Shown piece by piece: positions 31,314-42,209 of a DNA stretch of 64,000 nt; position 1 is the first letter of the stretch; each line of letters opens with the position of its first letter. Source of the DNA: Paulinella micropora (taxonomy: Eukaryota > Cercozoa > Imbricatea > Euglyphida > Paulinellidae). Below the pieces are notes generated by a model that worked only from the letters and a program-made list of their open reading frames with translations, searched no databases and was not told the origin of the DNA. Location: the NCBI GenBank assembly GCA_019918135.1, contig WBZZ01000428.1, positions 25,001 to 89,000 on the forward strand, read 5' to 3'. Both the position numbers and the translations under genes were made by a program.

Positions 31314-34300
31314 TTAAAATCCAAAAGGTCTAGTTTCAATCGCATTCTCTACAATTCCGATAACTTGTCTTTTCGTATATGTAAAACTAAATATCTTTTC
31401 TAAGTATTCGCTTGTTATTTTTTTCTTTTGTTTATCTCTTGTAATTTTGTTGTTTTCTATTATAATTACTTTTCCAGACTTCTCAATTCGCTTAGCAATC
31501 CGTAATTCTTCATCAGTCTCCAACAATTCATCCAGTTCATTTTTTCCATTCTCAAATAATTCAGTGTTTGTAATACCTAGCCCGCAACTTATTACACTTA
31601 ACATATTCGGTAAATTCAATGCTTTTTTCGTTTCATAGTTCATACTAAATCCTTTTACTTTCATACTGGCTTTACCATTATCTAATAAGTATCCATAACA
31701 TTTCGGCCCGCCTCCCACAAAGGTTTTTATTTTTGCTCCTTTCAATTCATCTGTCCAATCTCCCAGTAAATCGCCTGTCTCTACATCCACCTCATTAATT
31801 TCTTTGTTAGTCGTATATATATTATTACGCTGTCTGTGTCATGATACAATATCCTATTGCCGAATCTGTCCATCATATTGTAAAGTCTCATTCTCGCGTG
31901 GCATGTAGTAAATAAAGCAACCACAATATTTGTTTTAATCGGGTCGCTCACCGCATCCTGTTTTAAGTCATAACTGGCTTCTACAATTTTGTCGTTAATT
32001 ATGTTAATATTTATATTATCCACTGATTTATCGTTCAGTAGTTTGTATAATGTATCTTTATCCTTTATCATTTTGTTCTGTGTTTTATTTTGTTTCTGTC
32101 CAAACTTACCCCATAAAGAGTTCAAGCACAACTTAGCCACTGCTCGCCGTCCTTCGTTTTTAAATATTTTGCTTTCATCCATATTTACACCCATTTTAAC
32201 TTCCATACTTTTTATGTAATTTTGCTTTTCTGCTTCCGTATTACATCCCGCGGGGTATCCGCTGGACTCTTGTTTTACTTTCAAGAATGTCTTTATGTAT
32301 TCTTTGAATAGGCTACTGCTTTGTTCTTTCCAGTGCCATACTTCATATACTTTTATCAACTTATACCCTTTCTCTAAGGCCTTGTAAATTTCTGGAGTTG
32401 CCCGTGTTCCTGTTATTGCTCGTTCTTTATCTGTGTGCTTACATTCTCCATGTTGCTCAGTCATTCCGCATTTATCGCATAAGTAATACATCATCTTACC
32501 TCTGTCCGCCTTCGGTAAGACTGGGTGTAGTAAGCCTCTAGGTGGTAGCATCTTAACCTTAGCCACTCCGAAATATTCTCTGTTTATAATTTTATTTTTC
32601 ATTTCATTTCTTTCGTAGTCATTGTTTGGTCTAATAATTATATGGTGTCCGCTTGGATAAAGGTCGTAATACATCACAGTCGGATAAAGTGAGCATATGT
32701 CAATATATTTCGCATACTCATTATCATGTCGTGATTTCCAATATAATTTCAAAGCATTCACTCTACCTCCAAACATTGCCTCTCGTGGGTTTAGTCCTTC
32801 TTGTTCAGTAATTCGTTCGTTTGTATCCTCTGCCAGTCTTTCACTGGTTTTCATCAGGCTCCATTCGCACTCCCAGACACTTATTACTTTTGCTTGTTCG
32901 TTAAGTTGTTTTTCTCTTCTCATTGTTTCCTTGTATAGTTCGCCCATTGTCTTATTCTTCTTCACATTCAAAGCATTGCTATTCCAACACTTATCACATC
33001 CGTGCCAATGACACCCGTAAAACTCATAAGCGGTTTTGTTTTTCTCATCCCATCCATCTACATACACACGAGATTGCCCGAGTTGAAACATTTTTTCACC
33101 TCCGTTGAATGCGTGTTTAATATCAGTTTTATCTAACCTGCTTCTGTATGCTAACCATTCTACACAAGCCCTAGAAGTCATCCTGTTTTGCTTTTCCGCT
33201 TTCAATATCGCAATTGAATTCTCTGGCATAAACTTAGCACGATACAAAGCCATAACACAACTCGCAATAGTTGTATATTGAAAAGGGTCAATACCAAACT
33301 CTAGAAACTGTGGTTTCTAAAATCTATACAACCCTTTCTCAGTATATCAACATCTGAATGACAATACTCAGCGATTTCCTTCGCCATATCAAAGTGGTTA
33401 TGTGCTTTCACTTGTTCATCATACCATTCAAGAAATTCCTTTCGTTTATCTCCACGCATCGTGTCGTAGCCGTAATGTTTCTTATGTGGCATTACACCAA
33501 CATAGTTTCTATTTTTCGCCGTATTGAAGAAGTGCGGGAAGAAACCTTTCTTAAGTTCCGTAAGTCCGAATGTCTTTGGAAAGTCTGACAATGGCATCGT
33601 AAGAAAACTTAGGCTGTCTATAAACCGATACTTCTTAAGTGTCATCATCATAATCTTACCACCTTCATAGATTACAAATGGAGTTTGTCCATTATCAACC
33701 AACCACTTAAGAATAAACTGACAATCATAACCGCGGGCATTGTGCGCAATAAATGTAAATCCGCTGTGTTTAGTGTCAAAAGCCCAATTACAGAAATCTT
33801 GAATGTTCTTATGTATAATAGGCGGTTCCTTTGCATCGTAATACTGGCTTTCCGCATGATTAACAATGTGCTCGCCTGTGTCCTGTGTCGCTTCAAAGTC
33901 AAAGAATATGTATTGCTCTGACGGCGGTAAGATTTCTTTTTGGACTATTTCACATTGGTGCTCAAGCGGTTTCACTAGTTTGCAATTTCGGCATTTCGCA
34001 TATCCACATTTGTGCTCATCCTTCTTTCTGTAATTAAGACCGCACGATTTACATTTCGCTTTAATATCGCAGTTTGTCGTCCTATGATTATTAAAGCATT
34101 CAGTGTTTGGAAACTTTCTATTACACTGCTCACATTCTTTCCACTGGCTCTTGTCATTTATTCCCTTACATCCGTTGGTTTCACAGATACTACATTTTGC
34201 TTCACAGGCGTGTCTTTTTTGGTATCCCCTTATACACAACTCACAGAAGTTTTCCTTTCCTATCATAGACTTCATGTTAGTTATGGCATCGTAATGACCC

Positions 34301-35322
34301 TCAGTCTTTAGAATGTAAAGGTTAGTCAGCCGTTCTCCGTTCGCATCAAGTAGTTCTGTTTTATAAATGATTTTGTCAGGAAATTCAACAATAACCAGAT
34401 TGTATTTAATGTGATTAGCAAATGTATTAATTTCTGGTATTCCACACACATCCTTAATGACTTTTGCTTCATCATGTAAAGCCTCGGCCATTTCCTGCTG
34501 TATCTTTCTTTTTCCCATTAGTATTGTCTTGAATTTTGGATGTTTTTCAATTTTTGCTTTGACTACAACGATTGCTCGTGCTAAACATAAGTTATCGCTG
34601 TTTGTAATACAGATTACTCCTTTCTTTCTGTATATATCCAATTTGTTCAAAACCTGTAGCCTTGTCCCGCCCGTCGGCATTTTAACAGATTTCAATACAA
34701 ATTTTAATTTATCAAAGTTTATTCCGTTCTCATCCATGTAAAGACTTTCGTTGCTTTGAAATATTGCTGACAATCTTTCTAAAACTTTTTCAACCGAGAT
34801 TTGATTAACTTTGTGCAAGCCTGTTGATACTTTTCCATAGTAATCAACAAACTCAATACCTAGGCTAACCTTATCTTCGAGTGCTTGTCGTTTTACAAAG
34901 TCGTTCAACACAATCTCAATAAATCTTATCACATCGCGCATCGTGAATGATCGGAAGTTGCCGTTAATCCTTACCGCATATCGGCTTTCATTTATTCCTA
35001 GTTCGTGTTCCTTGCTGTCGTCCCTTATGATATCATAATCACCATACCGCAACAAGTCTCTGTAATTTTCTTTCATTTCTTTTTTCTCTTCAATCGTAGG
35101 TAAAGGTGGTGCTATTGGTATAGCATGGTGCTCAAAATACACCGCACCTCTTACTTGGTTCAAGTAGTTTTGGGCTGTCGGTGTATCAATTTTATACCCC
35201 CTTACCTTCGGTTTGCTATATAGCACATCCCGACCCCTGACAGACTTTATTTCGTAATTTATCTTATATTCCCTTAATCTATCCAACCTGTAGACCTTGC
35301 CATTATAATTGTGTGTCTCCAT
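31314..35322 (-). pseudogene. Protein-primed family B DNA polymerase, broken
   Basis: The N-terminal part holds an OTU-like line (SDNLCLARAIVVVKAKIE) and a Cys-rich zinc region (CELCIRGYQKRHACEAKC, CSICETNGCKG) usual in Polinton polymerases. The exonuclease follows (YIFFDFEATQDTGEH, FIAHNARGYDCQFILKWL). The polymerase core follows (IDICSLYPTVMYYDLYPSGH, LCLNSLWGKFGQ, ILYHDTDSVIIY). This is the enzyme that copies Polintons from a terminal protein. The gene now lies in about three open stretches, so it looks broken about twice. Confidence 0.85.
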
Positions 35323-35672
35323 GTTTGATAATAGTATATTAAGGAAAATATAATTTTATTAAATTAAAATATTTGTCTGCCTCAACCAAGGGCCCTCCGT
35401 AGTGGTCTAGTGTGCCCTATATATAAACCCCCTCCTTGTCTTTAAATGGAAATTCGGCTGTTCCTGCGAACAAACGTTTTTAATTACCATAACTTTGTTT
35501 GTCAAGTCGATGCGGAAGAAGACCTATGGCTCAATAAGAATTTTACAAACAAGTTTTATTAAGCAATTGGTCTCAAGTAGCGGTGCTTATTAAGCAATCT
35601 GTTTGGAGAAAAAAAGTAGATATTGATTACGCTTTTTTCTAACCAAATAGATATAGTTTTTTGTGCTTTAAT
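35323..35672. other. AT-rich spacer upstream of the polymerase gene
   Basis: No coding frame. CTATATATAAACC at about 35416 is a TATA-box-like word. GGGCCCTCCGTAG nearby is an isolated GC-rich patch. It separates the polymerase from the intron-bearing gene. Confidence 0.45.
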
Positions 35673-36346
35673 TAACGAAAAAATTTAGCCCTGTAAATGG
35701 TTTTAACTGCTTTACGAAAATGAGCCACAATTTCCTCGATGTTCCCCCACGATCTCACCATTATCGTTTCAGCAACTCCTGCCTCGTCGACCAATACTAC
35801 CACATACTCTGCTACAACCTTGGCTTTGTGTTGTATCCCCACATGACACATTGAATGGAATTAGGCACGGCATTTTCGTAGAATTTTGCTTCTCCCTCCG
35901 CACGATTGATTACGACATGAAAATCGGCCAATCTGGTAATTGTATTTCTGCTACCTGTTCTCCTTCCTCCTTTTTTTCCTCCTTTTTTTGCTCCCCTTGG
36001 CCTAAGAACATCTGGTATAGCAATCTCGATGTTCTTGACTTCTTGTGCGAGCGCCTAATCATACATACAATGAAAAAAAAACAAAAAAAAACAAAAATTT
36101 TACATCAACTGCGGGGTCGGGAACCTGTTCAACTTGTTGCTACACACATACACATAAAAGAAAGCAAAAAGAGAAACTTATATAGGATGCCTGAACACGG
36201 GCGTCGTGGGCGTCCTGCGCTTCTTGCTGTGCTTCAAGTAGAGCCATAGCACCCTATACAAAGAAACACATACACACTCAAACAAAAAGCATAAATGAAA
36301 TTACCTCATTTTCAGGCTCTTCCTGCTCAGGCTCGTCGTCCGACAT
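35673..36346 (-). CDS. Intron-bearing gene inside the element (unknown, basic C-terminal region)
   Basis: ATG at 36346 opens MSDDEPEQEEPENE. Exons 36305-36346, 36191-36253, 36104-36139 and 35673-36054 (the last possibly split once more) are separated by spans of 51, 51 and 49 bases with GT-AG ends (the second GC-AG), T-rich 3' ends and phase 0 throughout. Exon 4 reads ALAQEVKNIEIAIPDVL, then a GGKKGGRR basic patch, then FHVVINRAEGEAKFYEN, and near the end ETIMVRSWGNIEEIV and YRAKFFR. No family is recognised. The intron size equals that of the host genes at 46 and 54 kb, and the base composition is less AT-rich than that of virion genes, so this may be a captured host gene or an adapted viral one. 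Confidence 0.55.
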
Positions 36347-36648
36347 CCTGCAACACACAAAAACAGCAAGGGTTTGGTCTTCTTGTCTTAGCCACTTTGG
36401 GAATTCTGAAAAAAAAAAGTCGCAGAACGAAAAAGCACGAGGAAAAACATTTTACTCAATTGCGAGAATTTCTGGATTTCTGCTGATAATTTGAAATGCC
36501 TTAAAAAAGGAAAAGCGAAAAATTTTTTTACACCGCATACGGGTAAGGTGAGGCGAAATGGACACCAGGGAAAGTTCTGTCCTTGGACAACTTTTTTCTT
36601 TAGAGGGCAAGGAAAACATTTCAGAATTCTCCGATCGCTTTTTCGATA

Positions 36649-37137
36649 ATGAGCGAAGACGCGAGCAACAACAATAGCGATGATAAGTACGAGTACGTCG
36701 AGAGAGATGAACCAAATAAATATTTTGATAAATTGAAGGATAAATCTCGTAAGGACATAATGAAATGTAGAGCAAGTAATGATGTAAAATTTGATACTTT
36801 AATTAGTAGACTTGACCAAAACGAAAAAGAAAGGATTGAATTAGAGAAACAAAAGAAAGAATGTGAGAAAAAGGCGGATGCTATTGAAGAAATACTTTAT
36901 AAACTAAATGAAGAAAGAGACAGAAAGGAGAAAATTGAACAAATGAAACGAGAAAAAAAGAGAGCAGAAGAACAAAAGAAGAAACAATTAAGATTATTTG
37001 AACATTGGCTGATTGCCGAAAAACAACCGATGGGAGTTGATGATAAAATACGAGCAAGAAATATGATTGAAGGAGGAAAAACATCATATAATGTAATTGA
37101 AGAATACGAGAAATACAAAAGACAAAGAACTAAGTAA
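36649..37137 (+). CDS. Coiled-coil protein of unknown function
   Basis: 162 residues, ATG start, divergent from the intron-bearing gene. An acidic N-terminus (MSEDASNNNSDDKYEYVERD) leads to a long charged coiled coil (about 45-115: EKERIELEKQKKECEKK, EKIEQMKREKKRAEEQ) and a C-terminal helix (IRARNMIEGGKTSYNVIEEY). No domain is recognised. It is the last gene before the right TIR. Confidence 0.65.
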   Translation: MSEDASNNNSDDKYEYVERDEPNKYFDKLKDKSRKDIMKCRASNDVKFDTLISRLDQNEKERIELEKQKKECEKKADAIEEILYKLNEERDRKEKIEQMKREKKRAEEQKKKQLRLFEHWLIAEKQPMGVDDKIRARNMIEGGKTSYNVIEEYEKYKRQRTK

Positions 37138-37306
37138 TAGTAGTCCTTACTACTAACTCCTTTTGCACATAGGAGTATAAACTAGTGTGTATTCAATTTT
37201 AAAAAAATTTGGCAAAAGGCCTCTTCATTTCAAAGAAATTTTATCTACCATACTTGTTGTGTGTGGTAGGTTGAGAATACTGGAGAAGACTTCAAAAAGG
37301 TAATTT

Positions 37307-37460
37307 AATAATAATTATTTAATGTAGCAGTATTTATTGCTTTTTGCTTACTATATTGAATAATCAATAGTAAGCAGAAATAATGAATAACGGCTCCTTG
37401 TGTGGTTTGTGTGCTTCAAATGCATCGAAAAAGTGTGCCCAAGTGCGACCCTATACTACT
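37307..37460 (-). repeat. Right terminal inverted repeat
   Basis: Exact inverted counterpart of 16747-16900 as far as can be read by eye. An ATG at 37383 within it opens a frame (MNNGSLCGLCASNASKKC) that runs outward into the host sequence in the host phase. Confidence 0.95.
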
Positions 37461-37466
37461 GATATG
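37461..37466. repeat. Target-site duplication, right copy (GATATG)
   Basis: Identical to 16741-16746 and directly abuts the right TIR. Confidence 0.85.
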
Positions 37467-38299
37467 TTCAATCCTAAGCCTTGGAATGACGATCTTGGAG
37501 ACATAAAAGTTGAACCTCGCAAGAGATCAAGGAAGCAGACAAGCTTTCTCACTCCTGAACAATCACACCCACCAAAATGCAGAAGAACGACCCGAAAGAG
37601 GAGGAGAAGAATACTAAGAAGACGGACGAGAGGAAGAAGAAGAAGAAGAAGCTTAAGAATAGGAATAAGAAGGAGGAGGAAGAGGAGGTAGAAGAGAAGA
37701 TGTCAGAACAGAAGAAAGATTCGAAGAAGGAGGAAGAACAGAAGAAAAAGGAGGAAGCGAAGAAGAAAAAGGAGGAAGCGAAGAGGACAAAGGAGGAGGC
37801 GAAGAAGAAAAAGGAGGAAGCGAAGAAGAAAAAGGAGGAAGCGAAGAAGAAGAAGAATCTGCTGAAGAAGGACGAGGGGGGAAAAGACAAGGAGAAGCTA
37901 CCAGAGAAGGCGGAGGAAGGAGAGAAGGAGGAGGGAGAGAAGGAGGTGGAAGAGAAGATGACAGAACTGAAGAAAGATTCGAAGAAGGAGGAGGAACAGA
38001 AGAAAAAGGAGGAAGCGAAGAAGAAAAAGGAGGAAGCGACGAAGAAAAAGGAGGAAGCGATTCGGAAGAAGAAAAAGAATCTGAAGAAAAACGAGCAGGA
38101 GCAACCGGAGGAGACCGTCACGGAGGAGCCACGAGAGGAGGCGGAGGAAGGTGAGAGTGCGAATGAGGAAGAAGAAGTTCAGGAGACGTCGAAGGCCGGG
38201 TCTGACAATTATTGTGAAGTCGTGCCGGGGACATGCAGAGTTTACGCGCGTCCTGGCTTTTTCTCTTACGTAAACAAGGCCAAGTACCAGGATGGGTAA
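37461..38299 (+). CDS. Host reading frame, right part; Lys/Glu-rich protein
   Basis: From the insertion point, MFNPKPWNDDLGDIKVEPRK continues in the phase of the left flank. From about 37577 the best frame is another one, QKNDPKEEEKNTKKTDERKK, followed by long Lys/Glu repeats and ending SDNYCEVVPGTC and ARPGFFSYVNKAKYQDG at 38299. An intron near 37530-37577 could link the two, but no clear splice pair was found. Within the repeats a block of about 45 residues (EEKM.E.KKDSKKEEEQKKK) occurs twice (near 37700 and 37955). Nothing is known of the function. Confidence 0.45.
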
Positions 38300-38308
38300 A
38301 TTCAATTT

Positions 38309-38578
38309 AACGGGCAGGGGCTAAACTTGCAGGCCGCCAACCACGTGTTCTTCTTCCAGCTGACGTGGTCCGGCGGCGACCTGCTGCAGGCCGAGCGCAG
38401 GGCCTGCCGCAAGGGGCAGAAACGGCACGTCCGGATCTGCATCCTGTTGCTGGACACTTTTATAGAACGCAGGCAGTGGGCGCTGAACATGGAGAAAGTC
38501 ACTAACCAGACCACGTTCCTGCGCCGGCCGGCCGTAGCGAACCAGCTGCAGACCGCCGACCACGAGTTTTTTGTTTGA
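38309..38578 (+). pseudogene. SNF2-family helicase, C-terminal remnant
   Basis: Only about 90 residues remain. NGQGLNLQAANHVFFFQLTW, then QAERRACRKGQKRHVRICIL and DTFIERRQWALNMEKV correspond to helicase motifs V and VI of SNF2 ATPases (usual core: GLNLQ, QAE.R..R.GQ...V). It starts abruptly next to the Lys/Glu-rich host region, so this is a truncated 3' piece. It begins the GC-rich block that may derive from a large DNA virus. Confidence 0.7.
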
Positions 38579-38839
38579 CCGCCACGTTTTTCTCTTTCTT
38601 TCTGCTGTTTTTTTAATGATAATTTCTTTTCTCCCGCCCGCCAACGTTTGCTGATAAAATTTAAAAAAAAGCGACAAATTAAATGTCTTTTTTTGGGCAT
38701 AATTTATAATGCAAAGGGCATGAAGCCTACCGGATTAAATCGAGAGTGCGTGCTACCAATCGGTACACAAGTGCGCCTGGCGCTGCACGAATCGCTAGGT
38801 CTGCACAAGCCATCGCGTGAATGAAAGAAGTGTGGCAGC

Positions 38840-40126
38840 GTGGCAACAGATACTACCAACGACCATGAGAACTTTCATCGCAAGGTCCTGCGTTGGGTTC
38901 CCTTTCGTGAGACCGTGCAGGACTGCACTCTGTATGACATCCGTGCCGCCGTGATACAGGAAGACATGAGAGACACCATCGAAAAGGCTTTTATGTCCAC
39001 TTTCCCAGCCGAGGTACCGTGCTGGGAGATAGAAGAGAGTGAATTTAACAAGTCGACGGAGCTGACTGTAGACATACGAGTTTTCAGGGGAGAGCTACTA
39101 TTCAAGCGCATACTCGGTGCACAAGAAAAACCCTGGCCGGGAACAACAGGGTCGTACGAATCCAAGATTGTAGATTACCTGCAATTGCAACATTGCTTAG
39201 CGAAGAAGGCACTAGCTCCGGTGGTTTACGGTTGCTTGCAGGTCGCCGGCTCTGCCGACAAGTGGATGGTCATGGACTTTGTCCCCGGGCCCGTCGACAA
39301 CAACGTATCCATGGATTTGGAGTCTCGTGCCTTCAAAACGTGGCTAACAGAAGACAGGACCAAAGACGTAGTGGAGGCATTCGATAAATTCCTCAAAGAC
39401 GCGATGGAACAGCTCGCCTTGTACAGGATAGTACACAGCGACCTTAAACCAGCAAACATAGTGTTGACCCTGGACCCAAAAAACCACAAGCCAAAGTTCC
39501 TGTTAATCGACATAGACGCATTCTACTGCTTGCTGGTACGGCGTGTGTCACAGAAAACCAACGCACCCAAAGTCGTAGCCACTGTCAAGCTATCAAACGC
39601 GTTGAACCTCTTGGCCTCCTCCATTGACGTCCTCCCGCGCGATCTGCTTCGTAGAGTCGGCACCTATGTCGTGAATCTGCTAGGAACAGAGGGCCAAAAG
39701 ACCTTTCACCGGTGCGTGCATTGGTGGTTCGAAAGCGTAGGCTCTGTAGGATACCATGGCAGCCCTGCGCTGCAGGCCTTACACTATCTACATACAATGT
39801 TCACTTACAGAAAAGGTTTGAGGCTGCCCGAAAAAATGAGCAATCTGTCTTGGCTCCCAGCGGCCGCAGCGCGTTGTAGTTTTCTGGAAGAAGATCCGCC
39901 AGATTCCGGGTCGTATTATTTCGCTCGAAAAAGGTACTTTAACACGCAGACGGAACAGAGAACCACTCTCCAGATAGAGGACGTCAATACGTTCATGGGG
40001 ACCATCGTCCGCACGGCCACGGCTAGGCTCTCTGGTTCGGGAGAGGGTGTGCCCGAGGTCGGTAGAATGCAAAAACAACCGAGCAACGAAACTATTCTGC
40101 GGCCCAACTCGTCCGCCTTTGAGTAA
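38840..40126 (+). CDS. Protein-kinase-like protein
   Basis: 428 residues if read from the GTG at 38840; the first in-frame ATG is 38966, so the start is unsure. LLFKRILG (about 93) may hold the ATP-binding Lys. YGCLQVAGSADKWMVMDFV is the hinge region. RIVHSDLKPANIVL (about 197-210) is the catalytic loop with Asp and Asn, and FLLIDIDAFY (about 220) stands for the DFG region as DID. The lobe after it is shorter than in canonical kinases. Such divergent kinases are common in giant viruses and amoebae. No introns are seen in the GC-rich frame. Confidence 0.7.
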   Translation: MATDTTNDHENFHRKVLRWVPFRETVQDCTLYDIRAAVIQEDMRDTIEKAFMSTFPAEVPCWEIEESEFNKSTELTVDIRVFRGELLFKRILGAQEKPWPGTTGSYESKIVDYLQLQHCLAKKALAPVVYGCLQVAGSADKWMVMDFVPGPVDNNVSMDLESRAFKTWLTEDRTKDVVEAFDKFLKDAMEQLALYRIVHSDLKPANIVLTLDPKNHKPKFLLIDIDAFYCLLVRRVSQKTNAPKVVATVKLSNALNLLASSIDVLPRDLLRRVGTYVVNLLGTEGQKTFHRCVHWWFESVGSVGYHGSPALQALHYLHTMFTYRKGLRLPEKMSNLSWLPAAAARCSFLEEDPPDSGSYYFARKRYFNTQTEQRTTLQIEDVNTFMGTIVRTATARLSGSGEGVPEVGRMQKQPSNETILRPNSSAFE

Positions 40127-40272
40127 TTAACACGCATTTTTTTCTTCTGTCGCCAACACCCGAGCGCAACCTCTCGCTCGGCCATCAGCTCCGCCACCGG
40201 CGCGCGCCGCTTGCGGTGGATGATAATTAAGTGCCTGGGCTCCGAGGCCGCCGACTCCTCCGCCGCTGCTAT

Positions 40273-40632
40273 CTATTTCTTCGCCGTGCTCCGCCGCAGC
40301 AGCGTGTCGTGCGGGTCCTGCAGGAACCTCCAGAACACCGTCAGCACCGGCGCGCCCGTGCGCGCCGGGGCCCAGTCGCCCGTGATGTCCACCAGGTCCA
40401 GCGAGTCCTTGCGCTCGTAGCCCAGGCGCACCAGCAACGCGCGCACGTTCTCGGCCACCGCGGACGCCTGCCAGCCGCACGGGCATTCAAACAGGTCTTG
40501 TTGGACGCTGGCGATTTCGTTGCCGCCGCACGTCTGGCACACCACGCGCTCGGGCCAGCCGGCCACCACGGCTGTTGCCCGGCGCGGTGCGCTCGCCAGC
40601 ACTTCCTGCAACGAAATACCTTCCGCGGTCAT
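40273..40632 (-). CDS. Small zinc-ribbon protein
   Basis: 119 residues from ATG at 40632. VVCQTCGGNEIASVQQDLFE then CPCGW gives a CxxC...CxC zinc ribbon around residues 32-52, followed by a helical region (VAENVRALLVRLGYE) and TVFWRFLQDPHDTLL. The family is not recognised. It lies between, and opposite to, the kinase and the first F-box gene, with short intergenic gaps as in compact viral genomes. Confidence 0.6.
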   Translation of the reverse strand: MTAEGISLQEVLASAPRRATAVVAGWPERVVCQTCGGNEIASVQQDLFECPCGWQASAVAENVRALLVRLGYERKDSLDLVDITGDWAPARTGAPVLTVFWRFLQDPHDTLLRRSTAKK

Positions 40633-40828
40633 GCCGCTGTTTTGCAGGGGGGATTTTGTACGCAACGGGCGGGGAGACGGGGGGAGAGGGGGGTTGTTTT
40701 CTTCGTAGGCCCTCTCTCTCCCACACAATCGAAGCAAATGGGGGGGGGAGGGGAGAGGACGGCCGCAAGGCCACCACATTTCCCCTCCCATTTTCCCTCC
40801 CATTTTCTCTCTCTCTATTAAAAAAAAC

Positions 40829-42022
40829 ATGGCCGAAAAAATTAAGTCCGCGAGGAAGCTGGCGGCAGGGGGTCCGGGAGCGTCGAAGCGCAGGTGCCTT
40901 GTGCAGACAAACAGAGCCTCGTCGCTGCTCACTCTGCCAGAGGATGTATGGCCAATGATCGACGGCCTGGCCGGCCCCGACCTCGCGAGCGCCCTGGCCC
41001 TGACGTGCACGGCCCTACTGGCGCTGGTGCAGGGCCCCACGTTCTACTAGTAGGGGAACTTCCAACAGCCCGCCTTCGAGCTCGAGCTGCTCCCCCACCG
41101 GCGCATACTCGCCTGGCTACACAAGTCTACTCTCTTGGGCAGCCTAGACATCAAACGCCCTGTGCAGGAAGCCGACCTCCGTGTGCTCTCGGGCTTCTCA
41201 GTCAAGAAACTAGCTCTGACTGGTCAGCGAGATCAACCCTGGGCAAAGCTCTTGCGGGCCTTCCCGTCCATCCACAAGCTGTTTCTATCGAACTGCCAGG
41301 ACATTAGTCCGCTAGCGCACTTGCGCAGCGCCGGTTCGCTCGTTTCTCTGAGCATCCAAACAAACGATCAGCGCGCGGACGACATTTTAGCTTGCGTCCT
41401 GCCCCAACTGACAAGACTTGAATGGCTGTGGCTCTCGGGCAGCCCTACCGACCAGGCACTGCGGGGGCTCAAGGACCTTAAGGACCTACAAGCGCTTTTC
41501 CTGGGAGATTGCGCGCGAGTCACGGGGGCATGCCTGGGCCAGCTCCCCGAGTGCCCCAAGCTCCGAGAGCTATGGCTCTCGCGCTGCCCCCGCATCACCG
41601 ACAACCGGCTGGCCGCGCTCCGGGACTGCAAAGCGCTCGAAAGCCTGTCCCTGGAATCCTGTACGGGCCTGACCGGCGCGCTCAAAGTCCCCGCGCTGCG
41701 GTGCCTCACCATCAGAAAATGTACCAATGTTACAAGCACCTCGTTGGCCCTCTGCCTGCGAAGATGTGCCTCGCTCTACCATTTAGATATTCATGGCTGC
41801 GCAAACTTAACTAGTGAGTGGCTCGCCGAGTTACAGCACTGCGACAACCTAACAAAATTGGAACTACAGTCCTGTCCGGGGATTAACACGCTAGACCCGA
41901 TTCAGTATTGCCGTTCGCTGAAAAAGCTTGACGTGTACGAATCCGGGGGCGTAACGCAGGAAATGCTCGAGCGCCTGCAGAGAAGGAGGCCCGACCTAGA
42001 GATTTCTTCACAGTTTAATTAA
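40829..42022 (+). pseudogene. F-box / leucine-rich-repeat gene 1, probably interrupted
   Basis: ATG at 40829 (MAEKIKSARKLAAGG) follows a TATTAAAAAAAACATG promoter-like leader. An F-box-like segment (SLLTLPEDVWPMIDGLAG, ALALTCTALLALV) is followed by about ten leucine-rich repeats of the cysteine-containing F-box type (CPKLRELWLSRCPRITDNRL, CASLYHLDIHGCANLTSEWL). These proteins pick substrates for SCF ubiquitin ligases. The gene looks interrupted about once between the two parts. Tandem with a second F-box/LRR gene. Confidence 0.7.
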
Positions 42023-42209
42023 AAAAGCCAAAACCTTGGTGCAAACACACAGGCGCCGCAGGCCCCCCCCCCAACAAAGAGCACGGGAGGGAAAGGAAAT
42101 TGGCCCGGAAGAAGCGGGGGGGGGGGGGGCAGCAGGCAAAAAGAAGAACACGCGCCCCCCCCCCCCCCGTGCACAGAAAGTGAACACTCCAACTTTAGAA
42201 AAAGGGGAC
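42023..42209. other. Spacer with G and C homopolymers
   Basis: Between the two F-box genes lie a run of G (about 42117-42129) and a run of C (about 42156-42168), able to pair with each other as a GC hairpin. No gene. Confidence 0.5.

Larger units (their letters stand above)
16747..37460. mobile_element. Polinton / Polinton-like virus element with identical TIRs
   Basis: The element is 20,714 bp, bounded by 154-bp terminal inverted repeats starting 5'-AGTAGTATAGGG and by a 6-bp duplication. It is far more AT-rich than the flanks. It carries an rve integrase, protein-primed family B DNA polymerase, packaging ATPase, adenain-like protease, penton-like minor capsid protein, double-jelly-roll-type major capsid protein and a fibre with an S74 chaperone domain, plus small unknown genes on both strands. 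TIRs identical by eye point to a recent insertion. Several genes look broken (roughly five or more breaks over the element), so it is a fossil and not a whole element. Confidence 0.95.

Noticed and set aside
16747-37460. Virophage genome or bacteriophage contamination (because of the S74 fibre)
   Set aside because: The rve integrase, protein-primed polymerase, TIRs and 6-bp duplication in a host frame identify an integrated Polinton-type element.
40136-40272. C-terminal extension of the zinc-ribbon gene
   Set aside because: The stop at 40273 closes the frame, and the following Ala/Gly/Arg-rich frames look like GC composition artefacts.
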